Shown here: positions 31,393 to 39,650 of the stretch, piece by piece
Layout: every line of letters begins with the position of its first letter
Position numbering within the stretch: the stretch's first letter is position 1
From: Oceanobacillus iheyensis HTE831
GTDB lineage: Bacteria > Bacillota > Bacilli > Bacillales > Amphibacillaceae
DNA length: 64,000 nucleotides
Reading direction: 5' to 3'
NCBI RefSeq assembly: GCF_000011245.1
Contig: NC_004193.1
Location: 33,501 to 97,500 of the forward strand
The notes under the pieces: generated by a model
What the model was told of the DNA's origin: nothing
Databases searched by the model: none
The model's input: the letters and a program-made list of their open reading frames with translations, nothing else
Position numbers and translations under genes: made by a program

Positions 31393-32997
31393 ATGAAAGA
31401 GAATCATACGAATCAATTGGTTAAAGGAGCATTATGGTTAAGTATTGCTGGATTGCTTAGTAAAATACTTAGCGCTGGATACCGTATTCCCTTACAAAAT
31501 TTAACAGGGGATATGGGATTTTATATATATCAGCAAATTTATCCGTTATTAGGTATAGCTACAATGTTGGCATTGTATGGATTCCCATCGGCCATTTCAG
31601 CTGTGACTACAAAAGAACTAACTCTAGATAAACGATTAACGTGGAATTCCTTCTTTGCACCGATATTCGTCACATTATGCATGGTTCATTTTCTATTAGC
31701 AGCTATAATATGGATTAGTGCACCTTTATTAGCAAACGCAGTAAATGAACCATCGCTGATGTCGGCTTATCGATTAACTGCACTGGTATTCTTATTTATT
31801 CCTGTTGTCGCTCTTTTTCGAGGAGTACTTCAAGGTATGTATCAAATGGTGCCAACTGCTGTATCACAAATTGGTGAGCAATTAGTAAGAGTAAGTATCA
31901 TCATTATTGCAGCATGTTTGGTTGCTTTTTCGTCCTATTCCGTTGTTTGGATTGGGAAGGCGGCTGTGCTTGCGACATTTTTTGGAAGTTGTATGGCGGC
32001 AGTGATCTTAGCGGTATTCTATTTGAAAGAAAGAGGCAAACCACAATTACTTCCACAAAGCAGTGAAAATAAGTTTACGATTAAACCTTTTATATCAACC
32101 GTGCTGATTTTGGGAATTGTTGCAGCGATGAATCATATGACGCTATTGTTTATTCAATTAGCCGACGCTATTACCTTCGTACCACAGCTATTAGAGTTTG
32201 GTAAAGGAAATATCGAAGCCAAAGAACTAAAGGGTGTATTTGATCGAGGACAGCCATTAATACAGCTAGTGACCGTCTTAGGCTCATCGATTGCATTAAC
32301 ATTACTCCCAGCAATTAGTAAAGAAAAATTAAAAAGAGAAAAATCAAACGTATATACATATGTACGAACTGCTTTTCTAACTGGTTTTTACATTGTAATT
32401 GGAGCAGGTATTGGATTACTAATATTGTTGCCTGAAATAAATCGATTACTATTTCAAAATGAACAGGGAAGTACAGAACTACGTGTTCTTATGCTATCGA
32501 TTGTTTTTGCTACACTGGCAATTATAGGATCAACCGTTTTGCAGGGGTTCGGTTATATCAAGCGTACGGCACTTTTTATTGCAATTACTTTTATTATTAA
32601 ATGGATAGGGAACCTGTTATTTATACCAATCCTAGGAATGATGGGAGCTGCTGTTGCAACGGTATGCAGTCTGTTCTGTTTGTTTTTACTAATTATGTTC
32701 GAAATACGACGTAAACTGCCAGAATTGCACATCTCTCGCACTATACAATGGAAAAGTTTATTTGTTGCAGTGGGGATGCTTACGTTCTATGTGTGCATAT
32801 GGAAGCTTTTTATTCCTGAAATATGGTTGAATTCCCGGTTGTTATTATTAATATATGTAATAGCTGTTTCCTTGAGTGGTAGTATCCTATACTTTATGTT
32901 TATTTTACGTATGCAAGGATTTACGAAACGTCAATTACAGCTATTGCCAAAATCGACATTATTACTACGGTTAGCGGAAAAGAGGAATAAACGATGA
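31393..32997 (+). CDS. yabM: Wzx/MurJ-like polysaccharide flippase (YabM, SpoVB family)
   Basis: Polytopic membrane protein (534 aa, about 14 hydrophobic segments) of the MOP superfamily, related to SpoVB and to lipid II/polyprenol-sugar flippases. The N-terminus LVKGALWLSIAGLLSKIL is typical for this group. It overlaps yabN by 4 nt (ATGA), and the yabM-yabN-yabO-yabP-yabQ-divIC order is conserved. The transported lipid-linked substrate is not known. Confidence 0.88.
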   Translation: MKENHTNQLVKGALWLSIAGLLSKILSAGYRIPLQNLTGDMGFYIYQQIYPLLGIATMLALYGFPSAISAVTTKELTLDKRLTWNSFFAPIFVTLCMVHFLLAAIIWISAPLLANAVNEPSLMSAYRLTALVFLFIPVVALFRGVLQGMYQMVPTAVSQIGEQLVRVSIIIIAACLVAFSSYSVVWIGKAAVLATFFGSCMAAVILAVFYLKERGKPQLLPQSSENKFTIKPFISTVLILGIVAAMNHMTLLFIQLADAITFVPQLLEFGKGNIEAKELKGVFDRGQPLIQLVTVLGSSIALTLLPAISKEKLKREKSNVYTYVRTAFLTGFYIVIGAGIGLLILLPEINRLLFQNEQGSTELRVLMLSIVFATLAIIGSTVLQGFGYIKRTALFIAITFIIKWIGNLLFIPILGMMGAAVATVCSLFCLFLLIMFEIRRKLPELHISRTIQWKSLFVAVGMLTFYVCIWKLFIPEIWLNSRLLLLIYVIAVSLSGSILYFMFILRMQGFTKRQLQLLPKSTLLLRLAEKRNKR

Positions 32998-34463
32998 GCA
33001 AAATTGAAATCATTGGATTGGGTGCTGGGGATTTGGATCAATTACCGTTTGGTGTATATAAAAAACTGATTCAAGCCCCAGGACCTGTCCTTACAAGAAC
33101 AATCGATCACCCGGTTATCACCGAATTACAAAAAGAAGAAGTGTCATTTGCTTCATTCGATCATTTATATGAAGAGGAAGAAGGATTTGCCGCTGTTTAT
33201 GAACGAATTGTAGCGGAGTTAATCCATCAAGCAAAAAAAGACAGTGAAACCATTCTTTATGCAGTTCCAGGACATCCGATGTTGGCAGAAAAAACAACGC
33301 AGCTTTTATTAGCACAGACGGAAGTAGAAATAAGTCTTTTAGGTGGACAGAGTTATTTGGATGATTTATTCACTGCAATGAAGATTGATCCGATAGAAGG
33401 ATTCCAATTTGTGGACGGGACGGATTTGCATCGGGATCAATTAAACTTAAAAAACCATCTGTTTATATGCCAAGTCTACGATGCGTTTATCGCTTCTGAA
33501 GTCAAATTAACGTTATTAGAAGACTTACCTGCTGAATTTGAAGTATATATTGTTGAAGCGGCAGGAAGTGTAAATGAGCAGATAGTTAAAGTTACATTGG
33601 AAGAGTTAGATCAAAAAATGTGGACGAGCAATTTAATTTCGGTTTATGTTCCTCCAGTCCCGGATGAATTACTTCATCACACATTTAGTCATTTCCGTCA
33701 AGTTATGCAGACTCTCCGAGGTCCAGATGGATGTCCGTGGGATAAGAAACAAACACACGAATCTTTACGTTATCACACTATTGAAGAGGTATATGAGTTA
33801 ATCGATGCCATTGATGCAGAAGATGATGATAATATAATCGAGGAGCTTGGCGACTTATTGATGCATGTGTTGCTACATAGTCAAATCGGCGAGGACAATG
33901 GTTACTTCTCTATCGATGACGTTATATTGTCGATTACCAATAAGATGATCCATCGCCATCCTCATGTGTTTTCTAATCAAAATGTAGAAGATGCCAACCA
34001 GGTAGAAAAGAATTGGGAAGAATTAAAAAGAGAAGAAAAAGGTCATCAACGAGAATTGCTTTTAGATGGTATTCCAAACCATCTACCATCTCTATCAGCG
34101 GCATACAAAATAACGAAAAAAGCAGCCAAAGTTGGATTTGAGTGGGAAGACGTCGGGGGCGTTTGGGACAAACTTTATGAAGAAATTGAAGAAGTGAAAG
34201 AAGCAGTACGAGAAAAGAATGCAGACGAAGTAGAAGATGAAATAGGAGATGTCCTATTTGTTCTGGCGAATCTATCCAGATATTACAATGTACATCCGGA
34301 AATTGCGTTGAATCGTGCTAATAACAAATTCAAATATCGTTTTGGTTATATTGAAGATAAATTATTAGAGAATAACCTTTCGTTCGAGAACGTTTCTTTA
34401 GAGCAGATGGATGACTACTGGAATGAAGCGAAACAGGTGAAAAAAGAGGAGGAAAATAAATGA
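32994..34463 (+). CDS. yabN: YabN: tetrapyrrole methylase-like domain fused to MazG
   Basis: Two-part protein (489 aa). Residues 1-220 form a tetrapyrrole (corrin/porphyrin) methylase-like domain (IEIIGLGAGDLDQLPFGVY), and residues about 225-489 hold two MazG nucleotide pyrophosphohydrolase modules with EExxE metal motifs (EEVYELIDAI, EELGDLLMHVL and EEIEEVKEAV, DEIGDVLFVL). MazG removes non-canonical NTPs; what the methylase-like part does is not known. Starts at the yabM stop (ATGA) and ends in an ATGA overlap with rqcP. Confidence 0.94.
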   Translation: MSKIEIIGLGAGDLDQLPFGVYKKLIQAPGPVLTRTIDHPVITELQKEEVSFASFDHLYEEEEGFAAVYERIVAELIHQAKKDSETILYAVPGHPMLAEKTTQLLLAQTEVEISLLGGQSYLDDLFTAMKIDPIEGFQFVDGTDLHRDQLNLKNHLFICQVYDAFIASEVKLTLLEDLPAEFEVYIVEAAGSVNEQIVKVTLEELDQKMWTSNLISVYVPPVPDELLHHTFSHFRQVMQTLRGPDGCPWDKKQTHESLRYHTIEEVYELIDAIDAEDDDNIIEELGDLLMHVLLHSQIGEDNGYFSIDDVILSITNKMIHRHPHVFSNQNVEDANQVEKNWEELKREEKGHQRELLLDGIPNHLPSLSAAYKITKKAAKVGFEWEDVGGVWDKLYEEIEEVKEAVREKNADEVEDEIGDVLFVLANLSRYYNVHPEIALNRANNKFKYRFGYIEDKLLENNLSFENVSLEQMDDYWNEAKQVKKEEENK

Positions 34464-34723
34464 GACTAGATAAATTTTTGAAAATATCTCGGGTGATTAA
34501 ACGAAGAACGTTAGCAAAAGAAGTTGCTGAACAGGGGAGAATATCTGTAAATGGTATCACAGCAAAAGCATCTACAAAACTGTCAGAAGGGGATGAGCTA
34601 GCAATACGATTTGGACAAAAAATGGTTTACGTACGTGTGAATTCATTACGTGAAATTGTACGAAAAGATGAAGCAGAAACATTATATACAATTATAAAAG
34701 AAGAAAAGATTGATGATAAATAG
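34460..34723 (+). CDS. rqcP: Ribosome quality control factor RqcP (YabO, S4 domain)
   Basis: Small S4-domain RNA-binding protein (87 aa) of the Hsp15/RqcP family. In B. subtilis RqcP works with RqcH in adding alanine tails to nascent chains on obstructed 50S subunits. MRLDKFLKISRVIKRRTLAKE matches the S4 motif at residues 1-21. GAGGAGG precedes the overlapping ATGA start. Confidence 0.94.
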   Translation: MRLDKFLKISRVIKRRTLAKEVAEQGRISVNGITAKASTKLSEGDELAIRFGQKMVYVRVNSLREIVRKDEAETLYTIIKEEKIDDK

Positions 34724-34746
34724 AGTTCTATACTTGTCCCTCCTAT

Positions 34747-34754
34747 CATAGAGT
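34747..34754 (+). promoter_or_regulatory. Possible sigma-E -10 of yabP-yabQ
   Basis: CATAGAGT matches 7 of 8 positions of CATACAnT. yabP and yabQ are sigma-E genes in B. subtilis. No convincing -35 was found 14 nt upstream. Confidence 0.3.
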
Positions 34755-34779
34755 AATATTGATAAGGAGGGTATTTAAT

Positions 34780-35082
34780 ATGAACTATTATGAACCGAAA
34801 GAAACAATAAATCGTGTCCAGACTGAACACTCCGTAAAGATAAATAATCGAAAAGACCTCGAGATTACCGGTGTTAAGGAAGTAGATAGCTTTGATAATG
34901 AGGAGTTTATACTAGAGACGGTTATGGGCTATTTAATTGTGCGTGGGCAAAATTTACAGCTGAAAAACTTAGATGTAACGGAAGGCATTGTAACGATAAA
35001 GGGGAAAATTTATGAGCTTTCCTATGTAGATGAACAGCAACAGGAGAAAGCTAAAGGCTTCTTTAGCAAGTTGTTCCGATGA
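34780..35082 (+). CDS. yabP: Sporulation protein YabP
   Basis: Spore-formation protein (100 aa) of the YabP/YqfC family, needed for spore development in B. subtilis with YabQ. The family core TGVKEVDSFDNEEFILET and GYLIVRGQNLQLKNLDV is clear. AAGGAGGG sets the ATG at 34780. Its last bases overlap yabQ by 4 nt (ATGA), so the two are coupled. Confidence 0.93.
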   Translation: MNYYEPKETINRVQTEHSVKINNRKDLEITGVKEVDSFDNEEFILETVMGYLIVRGQNLQLKNLDVTEGIVTIKGKIYELSYVDEQQQEKAKGFFSKLFR

Positions 35083-35672
35083 CACTGAGTGTGCAGTTTA
35101 TCACGATGATATCCATGGTTTTAAGTGGGTTTTATTTGGGTATTATACAACAGACATTCCGAAGATTAACGACATATTGGCGAGATAATGCTTTCCTAAC
35201 TTATTTCTTGGAGATAGGCTTCTGGCTGACGCAGGCAGGGGTCATCTTTTATGTACTTTATCATGTAAACGCTGGTGAAGTTAGGTTGTATGTGTTGCTT
35301 GCTTGTTTACTTGGTTTTTCTATATATCAAGTGTTTGCGAAAAAACCATACATTCGAATGTTAGAAGTTATTATTCGTATCGTCAGCTCCATATATCATT
35401 TTATCCGCCGTTTATTTGATAAACTGCTCCTATCACCTTTAAAGTGGATAATTACCCTTATTTATCGTATGATAAAAACGATCTTTGGTTGGATAATCAC
35501 CCTGCTCTTGTTTATATTAAATGTGATTTTAGCACCCTTTATTTGGATTGGAAAAGGGATCTATAAACTTATTCCCGATTCTTTCAAAAAATTTTTAAAG
35601 AAAATAGCAGGATTTTATAGTAAAATAAAGAATATATGCTATAGGTGGTTACAGTTATTTCGAAGGAGGTAA
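35079..35672 (+). CDS. yabQ: Spore cortex membrane protein YabQ
   Basis: Membrane protein (197 aa) needed for spore cortex formation in B. subtilis, located in the forespore-surrounding membranes. About four hydrophobic segments in the first ~130 residues (e.g. FITMISMVLSGFYLGII, VIFYVLYHV) are followed by a basic C-terminal part. The start overlaps the yabP stop. divIC begins 6 nt later. Confidence 0.92.
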   Translation: MTLSVQFITMISMVLSGFYLGIIQQTFRRLTTYWRDNAFLTYFLEIGFWLTQAGVIFYVLYHVNAGEVRLYVLLACLLGFSIYQVFAKKPYIRMLEVIIRIVSSIYHFIRRLFDKLLLSPLKWIITLIYRMIKTIFGWIITLLLFILNVILAPFIWIGKGIYKLIPDSFKKFLKKIAGFYSKIKNICYRWLQLFRRR

Positions 35673-35678
35673 TAGCTT

Positions 35679-36059
35679 TTGGCTAATAGAAAGAAAAATG
35701 TAACTAGATTAGATTCCGATTATATGCAGCAGCATGATGTTTACATAGAAAGACAAAATCGAAAAAAACAACGTTTGGTTCGTCGTCTAGTGCTATTTGG
35801 TTTAGTCATCGCTATTGCATTTGGGAGTATGACTGCTTACCATGTAACTCAACGTTCTGCAAAATCGGACAAGTTGGAAGAGTATGAGCAATTAGAAGAG
35901 GAACTTGTTCAACTGAAAAACCAAGAAGCAAATTTGGAAGAAGAAATTAATTTATTACAGGATGAAGATTATGTGTTAGATATTGCACGGACCAATTATT
36001 TCTTCTCTAAAGAGGGGGAAAAAATCTTTAAGTTACCGGATGAGGATCCGTCTTATTGA
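35679..36059 (+). CDS. divIC: Cell division protein DivIC (FtsB-like)
   Basis: Bitopic division protein (126 aa) that acts with FtsL and DivIB in the septal complex. A basic cytoplasmic N-terminus is followed by one transmembrane helix (about residues 34-54, LVLFGLVIAIAFGSM) and an external coiled coil (LEEYEQLEEELVQLKNQ). The start is TTG, with AAGGAGGTAA at the right distance and no nearby ATG; the resulting MANRKKN matches the family length. Located just after yabQ. Confidence 0.94.
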   Translation: MANRKKNVTRLDSDYMQQHDVYIERQNRKKQRLVRRLVLFGLVIAIAFGSMTAYHVTQRSAKSDKLEEYEQLEEELVQLKNQEANLEEEINLLQDEDYVLDIARTNYFFSKEGEKIFKLPDEDPSY

Positions 36060-36128
36060 CACTTTTCGTTCTGATTAATATACTATATGAGAAGTACATT
36101 TAATCTTTTAAGGAGGAGCATTTTTTTT

Positions 36129-36512
36129 ATGTCAATCGAAGTAGGCAGCAAGCTGCAAGGGAAAGTAACTGGAATCACTAATTTTGGAGCCTTTGTTGAG
36201 TTGGAAAAAGGAACAACGGGGTTAGTTCATATTAGTGAGGTTGCTGACAACTATGTAAAAGATATTAATGAACATTTAACGGTTGGTGATGAAGTAAAGG
36301 TTAAAGTCATTAATGTCGAAAAAGATGGCAAGATTGGTCTATCTATAAAAAAGGCGAAGGATCGTCCTGTTCGCCAAAAGAACACCAAAGAGCGTACAGA
36401 GAATTTTGAATCGAAAATGAGTCGTTTCTTAAAAGACTCAGAAGATCGTCTAGCCTCTTTGAAGAAGCACACGGAATCTAAACGCGGGGGTCGAGGTGCT
36501 AAAAGAGGATAG
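36129..36512 (+). CDS. yabR: S1 RNA-binding domain protein YabR
   Basis: Single S1-domain protein (127 aa), related to the C-terminal S1 domain of polynucleotide phosphorylase and to Gsp13. VGSKLQGKVTGITNFGAFVELE (residues 6 onward) and GLSIKKA are S1 hallmarks; the C-terminus is basic (KRGGRGAKRG). ATG at 36129 follows AAGGAGGAG. RNA binding is expected; the biological role is not known. Confidence 0.92.
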   Translation: MSIEVGSKLQGKVTGITNFGAFVELEKGTTGLVHISEVADNYVKDINEHLTVGDEVKVKVINVEKDGKIGLSIKKAKDRPVRQKNTKERTENFESKMSRFLKDSEDRLASLKKHTESKRGGRGAKRG

Positions 36513-36547
36513 CAGTTGCTGTCTATGATAATGCTCTAATATAAATG

Positions 36548-36587
36548 AAAGCAGACACATCCACGAAGATGCAGTCTGCTTTTTTGG
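36548..36587 (+). terminator. Terminator after yabR
   Basis: AAAGCAGAC (36548-36556) / GTCTGCTTT (36574-36582) followed by further T. Confidence 0.82.
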
Positions 36588-36596
36588 TACGCATGA

Positions 36597-36645
36597 AGTT
36601 ATTTAGCCAAGTCCAACGCTAGCACCCATCACTTATGGTCCTATT
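36597..36645 (+). repeat. Partial dispersed repeat (left end only)
   Basis: About 45 bases closely match the left end of copy A at 18877: both share AAGTTATTTAGCCA, then GTCCA-CGC-AGC-CCCATCAC. The similarity stops before the terminator at 36656, and no matching right end with GTGAT follows nearby. Confidence 0.65.
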
Positions 36646-36655
36646 TTACGGTATA

Positions 36656-36695
36656 AAAAAAGCTCGTTCTGCTTAGCAGAACGAGCTTTTTGTTT
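36656..36695 (-). terminator. Terminator of tRNA-Met
   Basis: A 16-bp stem, AAAAAGCTCGTTCTGC / GCAGAACGAGCTTTTT with a 3-nt loop, lies directly downstream of the minus-strand tRNA. A- and T-runs on both sides let it work in both directions. Confidence 0.9.
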
Positions 36696-36696
36696 A

Positions 36697-36773
36697 TGAT
36701 AGCGGCGGAGGGGATCGAACCCACGACCTCACGGGTATGAACCGTACGCTCTCGCCAGCTGAGCTACACCGCC
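36697..36773 (-). tRNA. tRNA-Met (CAT), elongator type
   Basis: Read on the minus strand the gene begins GGCGGTGTAGCTCAGC and has anticodon loop TTCATAC. The acceptor GGCGGTG pairs with CGCCGCT (G1-U72) and A73 is followed by TCA, not CCA. In the T stem position 50 (T) faces position 64 (T), a mismatch. The position matches the trnSL-Met site between yabR and spoIIE of B. subtilis; no tRNA-Glu accompanies it. Confidence 0.93.
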
Positions 36774-36947
36774 ATTTAAACCAACAAAAAATATCATACA
36801 ACAGCAAAGGACATGTGTCAATAGAAAATAAGAGATTATAGAAATAAAACGCTGTTTTCCTATTTTTATAATTCAACTAACACAGAGGGAAGATAGAAAA
36901 ACTTCAATTAAATGAAGCTTCTCTTTCATCAGTTATCTTCCAACTGA

Positions 36948-36996
36948 ATTCGTTCCACTCGCTACGTTTCTAAACGGTTGCTTACGCTTTTGTTCT
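36948..36996 (+). repeat. Partial dispersed repeat (right end only)
   Basis: This 49-bp stretch is identical except for one base to 37210-37258, the right end of copy B, beginning ATTCGTTCCACTCGCTACG and ending GCTTTTGTTCT. Confidence 0.85.
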
Positions 36997-37048
36997 AAGG
37001 TAAGAAGTTATAAAATATTTTGACCTCATTTTATTGTGCACAGAAATT

Positions 37049-37258
37049 GCCACATCCAGCTCCAGCGCCCAGAAACTAGGCGACTTCACGAAATCGCCCT
37101 ACGATAAAGAAGACTGCAAAATGTTCTTTATGAGGCTTAGTCGCACTTATGCCAATGGGTGAAAGTCATCATCGGCTCGTACCTCACCGTGATTCCTTTA
37201 TCTCAGTTGATTCGTTCCACTCGCTACGTTTCTAAATGGTTGCTTACGCTTTTGTTCT
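37049..37258 (+). repeat. Dispersed repeat, copy B
   Basis: About 210 bp related to copy A at 18877-19139, sharing ATAAAGAAGACTGC and TAGTCGCACTTAT in the core. Left arm AGCTCCAGCGCCCAGAAAC (37058-37076); right arm GTTTCT (37228-37233), AAAT bulge, GGTTGCTTACGCT (37238-37250). AGAAAC/GTTTCT pair perfectly where copy A has ATCACC/GGTGAT. The right end overlaps the 3' end of the MFS transporter gene on the other strand. Confidence 0.78.
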
Positions 37259-38727
37259 TTAGATACAGTTTCTACTGATTCTTCGGGTGGGTACCTTCTT
37301 TTTATGAAGAAGGATAGTATAAATCCAAAAATAGCGAAAAGCGTCGCAATCATAAACGAATCATTAATTCCTTCAATTGTTGCTAAGTTCTCTATTACTT
37401 TTAACTGTTCTTCCGATACAACTGTTTGTGTCATTTCGTCCATATGCTTGACCGTTTGGCTACTCATAACGGTAACTAAAAAAGCAGTTCCAATCGCACC
37501 GGACATTTGTCGCAGCGTATTAGCCATTGCGGTTCCATGTGAATATAGACGCTGGGGCAATTGATTTAATCCAGCAGTCATTATTGGCATCATAATCATT
37601 GAAATACCCACCATGCGCAGGCTGTAGACAAACATTAAATAATAATATCCAGTTTCATTCGATAAATCAGAGAACAGAAATGTAGTAATGGCGGTTATCC
37701 CTAGTCCAGTAATTGCTAACGGTCGTGCACCAATTCTATCAAATAATTTACCAGTGATTGGTGACATAAATGCTGAGATTAACGCCCCAGGTAATAGCAT
37801 CAATCCTGATGCTAACGGAGAAAAACCTCGTAAGTTTTGTAAATAAATTGGCACGAGAATCATTGCTGCAAACATCGACATGGTTATGACCACACTAATA
37901 ACCGTTGTTAGGGAGAACATACTAAACTTGAACACTCTAAATTCGAGTATGGGATTTTTTAGTTTCAACTGCATCCGTATAAAGAACACCATTACAATTG
38001 CTCCTATCATTAATGGAGCAATAACTTCTACATGTTTCCAGCCCATTTCTCCTGCTAGGCTAAATCCAAGGAGTAATCCACCAAATGCGACAGTGGACAT
38101 TAATATCGAAATATAATTTACTTTTGGATTGGATTGTTTGGTAACGTTACGTAAAAAGAAAAAGGCCAAAATGATATCAATGATGGCAATAGGAAGAACG
38201 ATAAAGAATAATACACGCCATGAATAATTTTGGACCACCAATCCCGACAATGTGGGCCCAATTGCTGGCGCAAACATCATCGCAAGTCCTATATATCCCA
38301 TCGCAGATCCTCGTTTATTGATAGGGAATAGACTTAAAATTACATTCATCAACAGTGGCATCATTATACCTGCACCAGCCGCTTGAATGACACGACCAAC
38401 TAAGAGGGATGGGTAACCAAAGGCTAATCCACATACTAGCGTACCTAGGGCAAATAGTGACATTGCTGTTAGAAACAATTGTCTTGTGGTAAACTTCTCC
38501 ATTAAAAAAGCCGTAATTGGAATAAGAATTCCATTCACAAGCATAAAGATCGTCGTTAATGACTGTGCTTGATTGGCAGACATATTCATATCAACAATCA
38601 TGACAGGTAATGCTACATTTAATAATGTTTGATTCAGAATAGCGATAAATGATCCCATTACCATTACAAATATAATTGGTACCTTTGGTAAGTTGGTTGC
38701 ATCAAGGTACGTGGATCTATCCTTCAT
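37198..38727 (-). CDS. DHA2-type (EmrB/QacA) MFS exporter
   Basis: Proton-driven multidrug-type efflux transporter (509 aa) with about 14 hydrophobic segments. MFS motifs visible are QTLLNVALP (the family's N-terminal helix motif) and the G-x-L-F-D-R-I-G-A-R loop motif (GKLFDRIGARPLAI). Start: AGGAG eight bases before ATG at 38727; a GTG at 38736 would sit on the RBS. It overlaps the marR end by 11 nt. The last ~19 residues and the stop codon come from repeat copy B. Not part of this locus in B. subtilis. The substrate cannot be inferred. Confidence 0.88.
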   Translation of the reverse strand: MKDRSTYLDATNLPKVPIIFVMVMGSFIAILNQTLLNVALPVMIVDMNMSANQAQSLTTIFMLVNGILIPITAFLMEKFTTRQLFLTAMSLFALGTLVCGLAFGYPSLLVGRVIQAAGAGIMMPLLMNVILSLFPINKRGSAMGYIGLAMMFAPAIGPTLSGLVVQNYSWRVLFFIVLPIAIIDIILAFFFLRNVTKQSNPKVNYISILMSTVAFGGLLLGFSLAGEMGWKHVEVIAPLMIGAIVMVFFIRMQLKLKNPILEFRVFKFSMFSLTTVISVVITMSMFAAMILVPIYLQNLRGFSPLASGLMLLPGALISAFMSPITGKLFDRIGARPLAITGLGITAITTFLFSDLSNETGYYYLMFVYSLRMVGISMIMMPIMTAGLNQLPQRLYSHGTAMANTLRQMSGAIGTAFLVTVMSSQTVKHMDEMTQTVVSEEQLKVIENLATIEGINDSFMIATLFAIFGFILSFFIKRRYPPEESVETVSKEQKRKQPFRNVASGTNQLR

Positions 38728-39169
38728 AACGATCACTCCTCTCCGTTGTCAATTTTTCTATTATCAACTGATGGAGGCGAAATAAGCTTTCGGTATCTTC
38801 GTCACTAACTTCAGACAACTCATGAAGTCTTGCAAAAAAAAGTTTTTTTCCTTCTGCTTCTTTCTGTCTACCCTCTTCGGTTAAATTAAGGTTAATGGCT
38901 CGTCGATCAGACGTTGATTGTTCTCGTCTAAGAAAAGAGGCCTTTACCAATCTGTCAACAGTGCTGCTAACTGTACTCTTACTAATATTCATTTTTTCGG
39001 CTAGTTCTTGAAGACTTATATTCGGGTGTTCGGATATATGTTTCATTGTCTGTAGCTGTACGACGGTTATGCCTAAATCATCGGCATGATGCCACATTTG
39101 TTTATAATAAAATCGATTCACTTCTCGAAAAGAGTGAATGATTTTAGTTATTTTTTCTTCAGCATTCAT
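38717..39169 (-). CDS. MarR family transcriptional regulator
   Basis: Winged-helix regulator (150 aa) of the MarR family, expected to bind as a dimer to a palindrome and respond to a small ligand or oxidant. The recognition region LQELAEKMNISKSTVSSTVDRLVKA and the wing REQSTSDRRAINLNLTEEG are clear. It is the first gene of a two-gene minus-strand unit with the MFS exporter, a common repressor-pump arrangement. AAGGAGATTG precedes the ATG. Confidence 0.9.
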   Translation of the reverse strand: MNAEEKITKIIHSFREVNRFYYKQMWHHADDLGITVVQLQTMKHISEHPNISLQELAEKMNISKSTVSSTVDRLVKASFLRREQSTSDRRAINLNLTEEGRQKEAEGKKLFFARLHELSEVSDEDTESLFRLHQLIIEKLTTERSDRYEG

Positions 39170-39191
39170 TATTACAATCTCCTTAGACTCT

Positions 39192-39219
39192 CGAAATGTT
39201 CATGTACGAACTATTTTCG
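39192..39219. promoter_or_regulatory. Candidate MarR operator
   Basis: GTTCATGTACGAAC (39198-39211) is a near-palindrome just upstream of marR, with wider flanking symmetry CGAAAT...ATTTTCG. Its position over the likely promoter suits autorepression. Confidence 0.35.
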
Positions 39220-39650
39220 TCACTGTTAAATACTATAGGGCAGATTCACAGAGATTGCAAGAGAAATATTTCGGAATACGAATCTTTTTTCGGTACTGCT
39301 TTTATGGCTGTACTGTCTAACATAAATAAACGTATTTATTCCTTTTTAATTTCTACAAACGGTACGTCTTTCGGCAAATTATTTCATATATAAGCAAGAG
39401 GATAAATGTATCTAAGAGGAAGACAAAGAATGGAGGTAGAATAGCGATTCGATGAGGTTTGTGTGAACAAACGAGGTCAAAATCATACGTGAGACTTAGG
39501 ACAATATCCATACCATGTTATCAAAGATTGTGTTGAAAGATGCTTCTTATATGGAAAACCGTCGAACGATTTTTGGACTGGCCTATGTAATTTTGACAAA
39601 AAAAGAAGGCATCATGTGGTTTACTAGTTTGAAAGATAGGAGTGGATAAC
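39220..39650. other. Intergenic region between marR and spoIIE
   Basis: About 480 bp separate marR from spoIIE. Possible Spo0A boxes are TGTTGAA (39531-39537) and CGTCGAA (39560-39566), each 6 of 7, with TATGTA (39584-39589) as a weak -10; spoIIE is Spo0A-activated in B. subtilis. Short open frames here (60-65 codons) have no RBS or family likeness. No RNA gene was recognised. Confidence 0.4.

Noticed and set aside
39138..39393. Short open frames between marR and spoIIE
   Set aside because: They start in the marR promoter region, have no RBS and overlap each other in different frames.
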